Part shown: positions 44,848 through 52,661 of the stretch, piece by piece
How positions within the stretch are numbered: position 1 is the first letter of the stretch
Layout of the letters: each line of letters begins with the position of its first letter
Source of the DNA: Nocardia terrae
Lineage (GTDB): Bacteria > Actinomycetota > Actinomycetes > Mycobacteriales > Mycobacteriaceae
NCBI RefSeq assembly: GCF_009760405.1
Contig: NZ_WRPP01000002.1
Span: forward strand, 186,001-250,000
Reading direction: 5' to 3'
DNA: 64,000 nucleotides
Position numbers and translations under genes: made by a program
Notes under the pieces: generated by a model
What the model saw: only the letters and a program-made list of their open reading frames with translations
The model's database searches: none
Told to the model about the DNA's origin: nothing

Positions 44848-44863
44848 GGGACTTTCGGCCCTA
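44848..44863. promoter_or_regulatory. DosR/DevR-like box
   Basis: GGGACTTTCGGCCCTA closely resembles the mycobacterial DosR consensus (GGGACT-WW-AGTCCC with flanks). It lies just after the pdxS terminator and about 240 bases before the MHYT gene, in a divergence-free gap, so the MHYT gene or an unannotated short transcript is the likely target. Confidence 0.45.
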
Positions 44864-45099
44864 TTGGGGTTGCCGGACGGGTGCTAGGCGTCAAGGAGTG
44901 CATACGCGGCGCGCGGGTGACGCGCGGGTGATCGACTAGGCGCCCATACCACCGGCTACCTGCGTGCATACCGTCCAGCAAACTCAGCTAATTATTTCTG
45001 ACTGTACTGCGGCAAATTTACTACCTGGTGCTTTCTCGTTAGTGTTCGGCTCAGTCACCGGTGAGCAGTCATACATCGCCTTTCTGGCAAGGAGCCCGC

Positions 45100-45942
45100 A
45101 TGCTGGAAATCGACCATTTCACCTATGGTTGGCTCACTCCCGTCCTGGCCTACGTCATGTCCGTCACCGGCTCGTTGCTGGCACTGCGGTGCATGGTGCG
45201 GGCGCGGAGTCAGCACGGGCACGGAGGCTGGATCGTGACCGGGGCCATCGCGCTGGGCGGCACCGGGATCTGGGTCATGCATTTCATCGCGATGCTCGGA
45301 TTCTCGGTGCAGGACACCACGATTCGCTACAACGTGCCCATCACGCTGTTCAGCGCGGCCATCGCCATGGGGGTGGTGTGGCTGGGGTTGTACATCGTCG
45401 TGCACCAGCACGGTGAGGCGTTCGCGTTGATCACCGGCGGCACCATCACCGGACTCGGGGTGGGCGCCATGCACTACGCGGGCATGTACGCGATGAAGAC
45501 CGACGCCAGCGTGCAATACGATCCGTGGATCGTGCTGCTGTCCATCGTGATCGCGGTCGTCGCCGCCATCGCGGCCCTGTGGTTCGCGCTGCACGTGAGC
45601 GGCATCATCGCCACCGTGAGCGCGGCTCTCATCATGGGAGTGGCGGTGTGCGGCATGCACTACACGGGCATGTTCGCCATGAGCGCCCACGTGTCCGGGC
45701 ACATGCACGCGCCCTCGGGCGCGCAGGCCGGGCAGCTGCTGACCCCGTTGATCATCGCCGTCAGCATGGCCACCATGCTCATGCTCTTCCAGGTCGGCAT
45801 CACCGAGATCGACGAGCCCGACCTCAGCCGCATCCGCGGCCAGTACGCCAGCCGCTTCTGGCCCGCCCGCCGCTCCGACGGCAAGCCCCGTGACGACGAA
45901 TTCCCCACGGACTCCTACGATTCCCGTCACCGGCAATGGTGA
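45100..45942 (+). CDS. MHYT-domain integral membrane sensor
   Basis: A 280-residue protein with seven predicted membrane segments and three MHYT repeats: MHFIAML, MHYAGMY and MHYTGMF. MHYT domains are proposed to bind copper and sense oxygen, CO or NO, and are often fused to GGDEF/EAL domains. Here there is no output domain, only a short charged cytoplasmic tail, so any signal must pass to a partner. ATG 45100 has CAAGGAG upstream. Confidence 0.88.
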   Translation: MLEIDHFTYGWLTPVLAYVMSVTGSLLALRCMVRARSQHGHGGWIVTGAIALGGTGIWVMHFIAMLGFSVQDTTIRYNVPITLFSAAIAMGVVWLGLYIVVHQHGEAFALITGGTITGLGVGAMHYAGMYAMKTDASVQYDPWIVLLSIVIAVVAAIAALWFALHVSGIIATVSAALIMGVAVCGMHYTGMFAMSAHVSGHMHAPSGAQAGQLLTPLIIAVSMATMLMLFQVGITEIDEPDLSRIRGQYASRFWPARRSDGKPRDDEFPTDSYDSRHRQW

Positions 45943-45955
45943 CCGGTTGCGCGGC

Positions 45956-46567
45956 TCACGACTCTTCTGTCACGGAATAGCCCCGGATCAGCGGCAGGTA
46001 CACGGTGTCGATGATGTCCACCAGGACCTCGTCCGGGACGGTCGGTGCGCCACGCGTGACGAACTCGTTGCGCAACAGGTCGATCGGCGTGGTGGCGACC
46101 CGGGGGTGCACCGCGGCGGCCGGGGCCTCACCGCGCGCCACTCCGCGCTCGAGCAGGGTCACCCAGGGTCGTACGCCCGCATCGCCGGACTGTTCCCGCA
46201 GCTGAGCCAGCAGTTCCGGCTCGGTGGACAGTTGCGAGAGCAGGCTGCGCAGGATCTCGCCCAGCGGTGACGCGAGGTGGGAGTTGGCCCGGCGCAACAA
46301 CTCCAGTGCGTCTTCGCGCAGACTGCCCGTCTCCGGCAGTTCGAGCGCGCCCGATGCCAGCTGCCGATACGCCGCGACGCCCAGTGCCGCCCGATTGGGC
46401 CACCGCCGGTAGATGGCGTTCTTGTTGGTTCCCGCGCGCTTGGCGACGGAGTCCATCGTCATCCCCGGATACCCGGACTCGAGCAGTTCGTCCACGGCCG
46501 CGCGCAGGATGGCCTGTTCCAGTGCCGGCCCGCGACGCCTGGTCTGGGGTGCTGTCGATTCGCTCAT
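45956..46567 (-). CDS. TetR family transcriptional regulator
   Basis: A 203-residue TetR repressor with the helix-turn-helix MDSVAKRAGTNKNAIYRRWPNRAAL (about residues 38-62) and a TetR_C-type ligand domain. It is divergent from the TIM-barrel gene at 46660; the 92-base gap contains two identical-arm operators. The start ATG 46567 is used because the longer frame runs across these operators. Confidence 0.88.
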   Translation of the reverse strand: MSESTAPQTRRRGPALEQAILRAAVDELLESGYPGMTMDSVAKRAGTNKNAIYRRWPNRAALGVAAYRQLASGALELPETGSLREDALELLRRANSHLASPLGEILRSLLSQLSTEPELLAQLREQSGDAGVRPWVTLLERGVARGEAPAAAVHPRVATTPIDLLRNEFVTRGAPTVPDEVLVDIIDTVYLPLIRGYSVTEES

Positions 46568-46570
46568 AAC

Positions 46571-46639
46571 GGTACTGAGCGTACCTTGCGAGAACGTGGT
46601 GAGTGCCGCTATGGTCGCCAATAGGGTACGGAAAGTACC
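46571..46639. promoter_or_regulatory. Double operator between TetR and TIM-barrel genes
   Basis: GGTAC-TGAGC-GTACC (46571-46585) and GGTAC-GGAAA-GTACC (46625-46639) share perfect arms. Their spacing is 54 bp, close to five helical turns, allowing binding on one face or looping. One site touches the TetR start, the other lies 20 bases before the TIM-barrel start, so both genes should be repressed together. Confidence 0.7.
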
Positions 46640-46659
46640 GTAAATCAAGGAGGTGGCCG

Positions 46660-47676
46660 ATGAGAGCGATCGGCGTTTGCTACGACACCGGCTTCGTGAA
46701 CCGCGGCAACAGCACGCACGAACCGTTCGAGACCGGCAGGGTCCGCGAGGACATGCGAGTCATCCGGGAGGTGCTGCACTGCGACGCTGTCCGCATCACC
46801 GGCGGCTATCCGGACCGGTTGAAACTGGCCGCATCCGAAGCCGCCGCAGCGGGATTGGAGGTTTGGCTCTGTCCATTCCTCAACGACGTGACCGAGGAGG
46901 AGGTGCTGGCCGTCGTCGCCGACTGCGCCGAACACGCTGAGCGACTGCGGAACAGCGGCGCGACGGTGGTGTTGGCCGTCGGCTCCGAGCTGACCATGTT
47001 CGTGCGTGGCTACCTTCCCGGCGACACCTTCGAGGACCGCGCCGCCGCCCTGCGCACACCGGCCGGTCAGGCCGCACTGGCGGTGGTCCCGGCCCGCGTC
47101 AACGATCTGCTCGCCCGCGCCGCGCGCACGGCCCGAGAACGCTTCGGCGGCAAGCTGACCTACTGCGGCCTGCCGTTCGAGCAGGTCGACTGGGAGCCCT
47201 TCGACATTCTCGCCACCGATGCCGGATACCGCGGCGCGGACCTCGCCCCCGGCTACCGCGACGCCATGCGCGCCTTCGTCGAACAGGGCGCACGTCTGGA
47301 AAAGCCCGTAGCCATAACCGAATTCGGCTGCCCGACCTTCCGGGGTGGCGCGGACGCGGGCCCGCACGGCTTCGACATCATCGACTGGGATCCCGACACC
47401 GCCCGCCCCGCAGGCTTGAACGGCTCCTATCAGCGCGACGAACCCGCCCAAGCGAAACTGGTCGCCGAGCTACTCGACATCCTCGACGCCGAGGGCGTGG
47501 ACGCCGCCTTCTGCTACTGCTTCGCCCGCTATGACCTGCCACACGACGACGACCCGAGCGTCGATCTGGATCTGGCCAGCCCCGGTGTGGTGAAAGTCCT
47601 GACCGGCGAAGACGGTTCGCTGACCTGGGAGCCCAAACTGGCCTTCCGGGCGCTGGCCGACCGCGCGACGCGCTGA
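46660..47676 (+). CDS. TIM-barrel protein, glycoside-hydrolase-like (clan GH-A pattern)
   Basis: A 338-residue soluble protein with alternating strands and helices of a TIM barrel. Two glutamates are placed as in clan GH-A hydrolases: VGSELTMF (about residue 109) and ITEFGCP (about 220). No signal peptide, so it acts in the cytoplasm. Some relatives carry the label abortive infection protein in databases, but I see nothing that proves either role. Start ATG 46660 has a strong Shine-Dalgarno (AGGAGG). It is controlled with the divergent TetR gene. Confidence 0.65.
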   Translation: MRAIGVCYDTGFVNRGNSTHEPFETGRVREDMRVIREVLHCDAVRITGGYPDRLKLAASEAAAAGLEVWLCPFLNDVTEEEVLAVVADCAEHAERLRNSGATVVLAVGSELTMFVRGYLPGDTFEDRAAALRTPAGQAALAVVPARVNDLLARAARTARERFGGKLTYCGLPFEQVDWEPFDILATDAGYRGADLAPGYRDAMRAFVEQGARLEKPVAITEFGCPTFRGGADAGPHGFDIIDWDPDTARPAGLNGSYQRDEPAQAKLVAELLDILDAEGVDAAFCYCFARYDLPHDDDPSVDLDLASPGVVKVLTGEDGSLTWEPKLAFRALADRATR

Positions 47677-47683
47677 GCAGCGG

Positions 47684-48292
47684 TCAGCCGCGGACGGCGG
47701 GCCGGTCCGGGTGATCCCAGGCCACCAGCATGTCGGGTTCTTCGACCTGTTCACGCTGGTACTCCAGCACGCCCTCGGCAGTGAACAGCCGGGCCGCGTC
47801 CGTGCGGCGGCGCAGCGCGCCCGCCGACATGCGCAGGGCGACGGTCAGATCGAAGTCCAGGCCGCGTCCGAGCAGCATCGGACCGGCGATGAACAGGACC
47901 GTCCCGTCGGCGGCGTCCCGAATCCGGGCGCGGGCCGAACGGTCGGCGGATTCGTCCCACAGCGCCGGCAGGTATCGCCCGCTGTCCCGGAGTGGTTTGA
48001 GCACTTCGCGATTCAAGGCCGCGTAGTCGAACCACCCCGTGCGGTAGGTGAATTCGCTGTCGCGGTCGTATTCCAGCCGCACCGAGGCGGGCCGGACGAA
48101 ATCGTGCAGCGAGATGACCTCGGCCGGTCGGCCCTGCGCGCGAAGTCGTTCGGCGACCCCGCGTGCGACCGCGACCGGATCGGCCGCGTCCGCGCCGTCG
48201 ACGGCGATCACCGCGAATCCCGGTAACCGCCCGGCTCGCTCGGTGATCAGGTCGAGGAGGCCGTCCGGGGTGATCGCGGTGAAATCGGGCAC
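47684..48292 (-). CDS. Uridine-kinase-like P-loop protein with degenerate Walker A
   Basis: A 202-residue protein laid out like the uridine kinase family: an N-terminal strand FAVIAVDGADAADPVAVA, where the usual GxxGxGKS/T loop should be, then SLHDFVRP, EYDRDSEFTYRTGWFDYAAL and a C-terminal VALRMSAGALRRRT lid-like helix. The P-loop lysine and serine are missing, so it may bind but not phosphorylate. GTG 48292 is the likely start. It lies 43 bases downstream of the signalling operon, on the same strand. Confidence 0.6.
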   Translation of the reverse strand: MPDFTAITPDGLLDLITERAGRLPGFAVIAVDGADAADPVAVARGVAERLRAQGRPAEVISLHDFVRPASVRLEYDRDSEFTYRTGWFDYAALNREVLKPLRDSGRYLPALWDESADRSARARIRDAADGTVLFIAGPMLLGRGLDFDLTVALRMSAGALRRRTDAARLFTAEGVLEYQREQVEEPDMLVAWDHPDRPAVRG

Positions 48293-48335
48293 GAGACCAT
48301 CATGGTCGAGGTCTCGTGCCCGCCCGCGGACCGGG

Positions 48336-49769
48336 TCAGCGATATTCGGCCAGCCGCGGCCGCACACCCACCAGGATCAGCACCGCGAACAGCACGGCCG
48401 CGCCATAGGGCAGCCAGTTGGTCCAGCCGGACAAGTCGCTCTCGCCCTTGGTGATCGCGGCGTCGAAGGCGTGCTGGTTGATGTCGATCGTCTGCACCAG
48501 CGCCTTGTCGTAGGCATCGAAGTGATCGTTGGACGCCCCGGTGTCGAGGGTGATGGCCGCTCGCAGATCCGAGCCCGCCAGCCCGCGCAGGGAGTGGTCG
48601 TCTCGCTGGTAGACCTGGTAGGCGGTCAGGGTCTGCTGGGCGACCTGTCCCTCACCGGCGAAGGTGATGTTGCGCAGTTCCTGGCCGAGGAAGGAATCGG
48701 CGCTGATCGCCTGTCCGATGTCGGATTTGTGGGCTGCCATCGCTTGGTCGAGACTGGCGGAGTAATCGCCGACCCCGTGCGCTTGCACCCCGGCCAGCCG
48801 CTGCGACTTGTCGAGGTAACTCTTCTCGTACCCGGCCGCGTGCTCGGGGTCGAGCAGGTACCGGCTCTCGTCGGCATTGGCGTCGTAGCTGACGGCGCGC
48901 GCCTGCCGCAGCGCCAGCAGTGAGTCGAAGGCGTCCTGCTTGGCGACCGTGAGCTGCTGTGCCGCCGACGTATTCGCGACGAACCCGCCCAGCAGCAGAC
49001 CCGCCGCCAGCACCGTCGTGACGGCCAGCGCCGGATTGACCCGCCGTCGCAACACCACGCGCAACATCACCTGCAGCCCGATGAGCACGGCGAGCAAGAC
49101 CAGTCCGAGCACGACGATGCGCATCCGCGCCGCGACCGTGGTGTCCCTGCTGTCGCGGTAAGCCTGGCTCAGCACACCGCTGTTGGTGTCGGCGAGCTGC
49201 TGCGCCCGCGACAGCAGATCGGGCACCATCCCGGTGGCGGACCGATACGCCTCGAGCGTCCGCGCCGACGGCTGCCCGGCGGGTCGGGGGTCGAGGTCGC
49301 TGAGCTGGAAGGTGTCGGCGGCCAGCGCCTGGTACTGCCCGAACTTGTCGAGCAGCTCCCGGATCTGGCGTGACGCATCGTCATTGGTGGCGATCGTCAT
49401 CGCCTGCTGCAGATCGGCGTCGGCCTGCACCCGGCGCTGCTCATAGGTGGTCTGCGCGGTCGTGCGCACCGCCGCCAGCGTCGAATCGTTCCCGGCCAGC
49501 AGCACATTCGACAGGTTGGCGTCCATATCGGCCAGCGCGAAGTACAGGTCCTCGGTGGCGGTCACGGTCGGTGCGGTGTGATGGCCGATGACGTCGATGC
49601 CGTGGCGCGCCGAGCGGGCGTCGGCGGCCATGACCAGCGCGGTGATCACCGTCAGCACCACCGCGAGGATCGCGAGGTAGCGAATCCAGGCAGGGGTGTC
49701 GGCGCGGCCGGGCAGCGCGGTCCGCACCTGGTGCAGCGTGGTTCGTGCCTGCTGGAGCGTCGTCGTCAT
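48336..49769 (-). CDS. Membrane sensor protein (GlnX-like)
   Basis: A 477-residue protein with four membrane segments (about 29-48, 217-238, 247-266 and 450-468). They enclose two extracytoplasmic, all-helical domains of 170-180 residues each, resembling four-helix-bundle sensors. There is no kinase or HAMP domain. In M. tuberculosis the pknG operon encodes GlnX, a membrane protein of similar design that relays amino-acid sensing to PknG; here the same position relative to a PknG-type kinase suggests the same role. Its start overlaps the FHA gene stop (ATGA). Confidence 0.7.
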   Translation of the reverse strand: MTTTLQQARTTLHQVRTALPGRADTPAWIRYLAILAVVLTVITALVMAADARSARHGIDVIGHHTAPTVTATEDLYFALADMDANLSNVLLAGNDSTLAAVRTTAQTTYEQRRVQADADLQQAMTIATNDDASRQIRELLDKFGQYQALAADTFQLSDLDPRPAGQPSARTLEAYRSATGMVPDLLSRAQQLADTNSGVLSQAYRDSRDTTVAARMRIVVLGLVLLAVLIGLQVMLRVVLRRRVNPALAVTTVLAAGLLLGGFVANTSAAQQLTVAKQDAFDSLLALRQARAVSYDANADESRYLLDPEHAAGYEKSYLDKSQRLAGVQAHGVGDYSASLDQAMAAHKSDIGQAISADSFLGQELRNITFAGEGQVAQQTLTAYQVYQRDDHSLRGLAGSDLRAAITLDTGASNDHFDAYDKALVQTIDINQHAFDAAITKGESDLSGWTNWLPYGAAVLFAVLILVGVRPRLAEYR

Positions 49770-50419
49770 GATGCGTTGTCCTGCTCGAGGGTGAGTGTGG
49801 TCCACGCGCCCAGGTGGATGCGGTCGCCGGCGTGCACCGGCACCGTCTCGCCTCGCGGGATGGGATCGACGGCGGCATTGAGCCGGGTGCCGTTGGTGGA
49901 GCCGAGATCGAGGACGGCCCAGCCGTTCCCGGGTTGCGCGAGCAGTAGTACGTGCAGGTGCGAGATGCCCGGATCCTGCGGCGGACCGGTGAGATCGATC
50001 TCGGGATCGATGCCCTTGGAGGCGCTGTGGCGGCCGACCCGGATCTGTGTCCCGCGCAAGGAGAAGACGCGCTCGGGACAATACGCCGGGAACTCGACGT
50101 CGTCGTCCTCGCTGCGCATGGTGTCGAAGTACTCGCGGTCCGCGAAAACGGTTGCGGTCCAAGCGGTCTTCACCGGCGTCGCGACCACCGTCGGGTCGGG
50201 CACCGCCGCCCGGGTCGGCGCGGACCCCGCCACGAAGTCGTAACTGCACCCCTCGCAGAACCGTCCGGTCTGCGGCTCCCCGCACACCGGGCAGGGCGTC
50301 CCCGCGGGTTCCGGTGTGGCCGCGGGCGCCGGGCTCGCCCCCATGAGCAGCCCGCACACATCGCAGTAGTCGTCGGCCGCCGATTCGTGTCCGGCCGGGC
50401 AGGTCAGCATGCCGCTCAC
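49766..50419 (-). CDS. FHA-domain protein with zinc ribbons
   Basis: A 217-residue protein. Two zinc-ribbon-like segments lie at the N-terminus (TCPAG...CDVCG and CPVCG...FCEGC, residues 6-58). A forkhead-associated domain follows (about 120-210) with the phosphothreonine-binding motifs IRVGRHSASKGI, SHLHV and STNGTRLN. FHA proteins are the usual targets of PknG (GarA, OdhI), so this is a likely target or reader of the operon kinase. GTG 50419 overlaps the VWA stop. Confidence 0.85.
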   Translation of the reverse strand: MSGMLTCPAGHESAADDYCDVCGLLMGASPAPAATPEPAGTPCPVCGEPQTGRFCEGCSYDFVAGSAPTRAAVPDPTVVATPVKTAWTATVFADREYFDTMRSEDDDVEFPAYCPERVFSLRGTQIRVGRHSASKGIDPEIDLTGPPQDPGISHLHVLLLAQPGNGWAVLDLGSTNGTRLNAAVDPIPRGETVPVHAGDRIHLGAWTTLTLEQDNAS

Positions 50420-51696
50420 CGCTTGTGCACGCGAGAAGTCTTGGTGGACCGCGTGTCCAGCGTCATCTCGTCGGCCTTGCGCACCGCCGACTTCAGACGC
50501 ACCGTCCCGGTCCGGGCGTCGAGCACATCCACGACGCCTTCGAGCAGCTTGGCGGTGTCCTGGTTCCCCGACGCCGCCGCGATCTGCACCGCCCGCCCCA
50601 ATTTCTTGGTGGCGGTATCGAGATCGCCGTCGCGCCGCGCGGCCAACCCCTCCTGGATGACCCCGGCGAGCTCGGCCTGCCCGGTGTAGTGCGCCACCTC
50701 CGGGCTGATCTTGCTGGACTGCGCCACGTCATCGGTCCACACGGCCTTGACCATGCCCTGCCCGAGCACCTCGCCGCCCAGCACCAGGCTGACCCGCCCG
50801 GCGAGCATCACATCGCCCACGCCACCGGCCGCGACCTCGATACAGATGTGATAGTCGCGGCTCTCCGCGCCACCCCACGAGCCCGTCGGGTATTCGCCCA
50901 CCTGCGCACCGGTCTCGGTACGCCGCCCGCTCAGATCCAGCAGCTCGGGCGCGACCTGTTTGACGAACTTCACGTTCGCCCCGCGCGGCGTCCACAACCG
51001 CAGCGACACATCGGCGACCGACTTGCCCATGGCCGCGGTGGTCATGGCCTGGAAGTCGGCCACCAGATCCTTGGGATCGGCCACGATATCGCAGGTGCCG
51101 AGCAGCGCGGTGGACACCTTGCGCAGCTCCGCGATCTCCCAGTCGGTGCCCACCCCGCGGCAGTCACACAGGAAAACGCCCTGGCTGGAAAGGATTTCGG
51201 CATCCAGCTGCTGCGGCGTCTCGTGTTCGTCGCGCCCGTCGGTGAGCAGGATGGCGTGCCGCAGCCCGTCCCGGTTCCCGAACAGCTGCCGGGCCAGCCG
51301 CAGCCAGTTGCCGATGGCGGTGCCGCCGCCCGCGCGCAGATTCTGCACGGCGGCAATGGCATTGGCCTTGTTGCCAGGCGTCGCGGTGATCAGCGTCGGC
51401 GTGACCGGGTACACCATGCGCGCCACGTCGGTGCCCGCCACCACGGCGAACTCGACGCCGTCGCGCACCGCCGAAATGGCTGCCGCCGTGGCGTTCTTGG
51501 CCGCGGCCAGCTTGCCGTAGCTGTGATCCATGCTGCCCGAGCAGTCGACGATGATCACCTCGGCCGCCCCGCCGTGCGCGGGCATCGCGCCGCCGCCGGT
51601 GGCGGTCACCGTGACGACCGCGTTGACGCGGGTCGCGCCCGCGGGCAGGTACTCGTTCTGGAAGGTTTCGATCCGGAAACCCAAGGGGTCGTTCAT
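50416..51696 (-). CDS. VWA-domain protein
   Basis: A 426-residue protein with a von Willebrand A domain (about 45-215). The metal-ion site is DCSGSMD (residues 51-57), with the later GGGTAIGNW (Thr) and LLTDGRDEHE (Asp). The C-terminal half is a beta-rich domain followed by helices and an Ala-rich tail. Cytoplasmic, no signal peptide. VWA proteins paired with a kinase and a PP2C phosphatase form the TerY-P-type triads described in tellurite/stress loci. It begins 2 bases after the PP2C gene. Confidence 0.87.
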   Translation of the reverse strand: MNDPLGFRIETFQNEYLPAGATRVNAVVTVTATGGGAMPAHGGAAEVIIVDCSGSMDHSYGKLAAAKNATAAAISAVRDGVEFAVVAGTDVARMVYPVTPTLITATPGNKANAIAAVQNLRAGGGTAIGNWLRLARQLFGNRDGLRHAILLTDGRDEHETPQQLDAEILSSQGVFLCDCRGVGTDWEIAELRKVSTALLGTCDIVADPKDLVADFQAMTTAAMGKSVADVSLRLWTPRGANVKFVKQVAPELLDLSGRRTETGAQVGEYPTGSWGGAESRDYHICIEVAAGGVGDVMLAGRVSLVLGGEVLGQGMVKAVWTDDVAQSSKISPEVAHYTGQAELAGVIQEGLAARRDGDLDTATKKLGRAVQIAAASGNQDTAKLLEGVVDVLDARTGTVRLKSAVRKADEMTLDTRSTKTSRVHKR

Positions 51697-51698
51697 GA

Positions 51699-52661
51699 TC
51701 AGTTGTTCCTCGAGGTAGCAGGGAACGAAGTAGCAGGGAACGAGGTAGCGGGAAACGGCGCGACGGCGACAGTGATGTTGTCGCCGCCGCCCGCGGCGTT
51801 CGCCAGATCGGCCAGCTGGTGGGCGGTGGCGAGGGGAGCGGTCCGGGCCTGCGGCAGCGCGAGCTCGGTGAGAGCGTCGGCGCCGGGGAAGTAGTTCCAC
51901 AGGCCGTCGCTGCACACCAGTACCGCGCCCGGCCCGTCCGGAACGAACGTGCGGACATGGGGTTCGATGCCGACCGCGTCCGCCCCCAGCCAGGCGGTGA
52001 GCGTGTGCGCGTCCGGCATGGACATGGCGGTGGCCTCGTCCACACCGAGCTCTACCAGGCCCGCGGCCACCGAATCGTCGGTGCTCAGCTTACGCGGCGG
52101 GGTCGCGTCCGGGGCATCGGTCAGCCAGTAGGCGCGACTGTCGCCGATCGACCCGACGGTGACCGAGCTCGCCGTCACGACCGCCGAGACGATGGTGCAC
52201 GACGGCGTACGGTCACCGCTGTCGCCCAGTGCCGCAACGGCATCCGCCGCCGCCCCGATCGCCAGAATGGTCGCGGCTTCCGCACCCAGCCCCGCGCTCA
52301 GCTCGGCCGTCAGCCGCTCGGCCGCGGTCGAGGCGGCGCGCGCCGCGGCGTCGTCGGCATGATCGGAGCTCGAAACCCCGTCGCACACCACGACGATCCG
52401 GATCCCGGACCCCTCCAGCACGCGCACTGCCATCGCGTCCTCGTTGTGCGCGTGCCGTTTCCCGCGATCGGTCACCGCGGCGACCGTCCCCAGATCGATG
52501 TCACGCCGGTCCGGCGCCGGGCCGGGCGGCGGCGCCTCACCCGTCAGCGACGCACCGCAGTCCTCACAGAAGCGGTCGCCGTCGGCGAATTCCGCACCGC
52601 ATACCGGGCACACGCCGGTCTCCTCCGTTATGGCCGTCATCGCGCTTCCCATACCCCTCAT
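51699..52661 (-). CDS. PP2C-type Ser/Thr phosphatase with zinc ribbon
   Basis: A 320-residue protein. A zinc ribbon (CPVC at 18-21, CEDC at 32-35) precedes a PP2C phosphatase domain with metal-binding motifs RHAHNEDA, VVCDGVSSSDHAD, GSIGDSRAYW, LVCSDGLW and GGGDNITV. It should reverse phosphorylation by the neighbouring kinase. The C-terminus is a three-fold FPATS repeat from a 15-base tandem duplication. ATG 52661 overlaps the kinase stop (ATGA). Confidence 0.9.
   Translation of the reverse strand: MRGMGSAMTAITEETGVCPVCGAEFADGDRFCEDCGASLTGEAPPPGPAPDRRDIDLGTVAAVTDRGKRHAHNEDAMAVRVLEGSGIRIVVVCDGVSSSDHADDAAARAASTAAERLTAELSAGLGAEAATILAIGAAADAVAALGDSGDRTPSCTIVSAVVTASSVTVGSIGDSRAYWLTDAPDATPPRKLSTDDSVAAGLVELGVDEATAMSMPDAHTLTAWLGADAVGIEPHVRTFVPDGPGAVLVCSDGLWNYFPGADALTELALPQARTAPLATAHQLADLANAAGGGDNITVAVAPFPATSFPATSFPATSRNN
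51712..51756. repeat. 15-bp tandem repeat at the phosphatase 3' end
   Basis: Three imperfect copies of a 15-base unit (core GGTAGCAGGGAACGA) encode FPATSFPATSFPATS at the C-terminus of the phosphatase. Slippage here changes the tail length by five residues without altering the frame. Confidence 0.75.
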
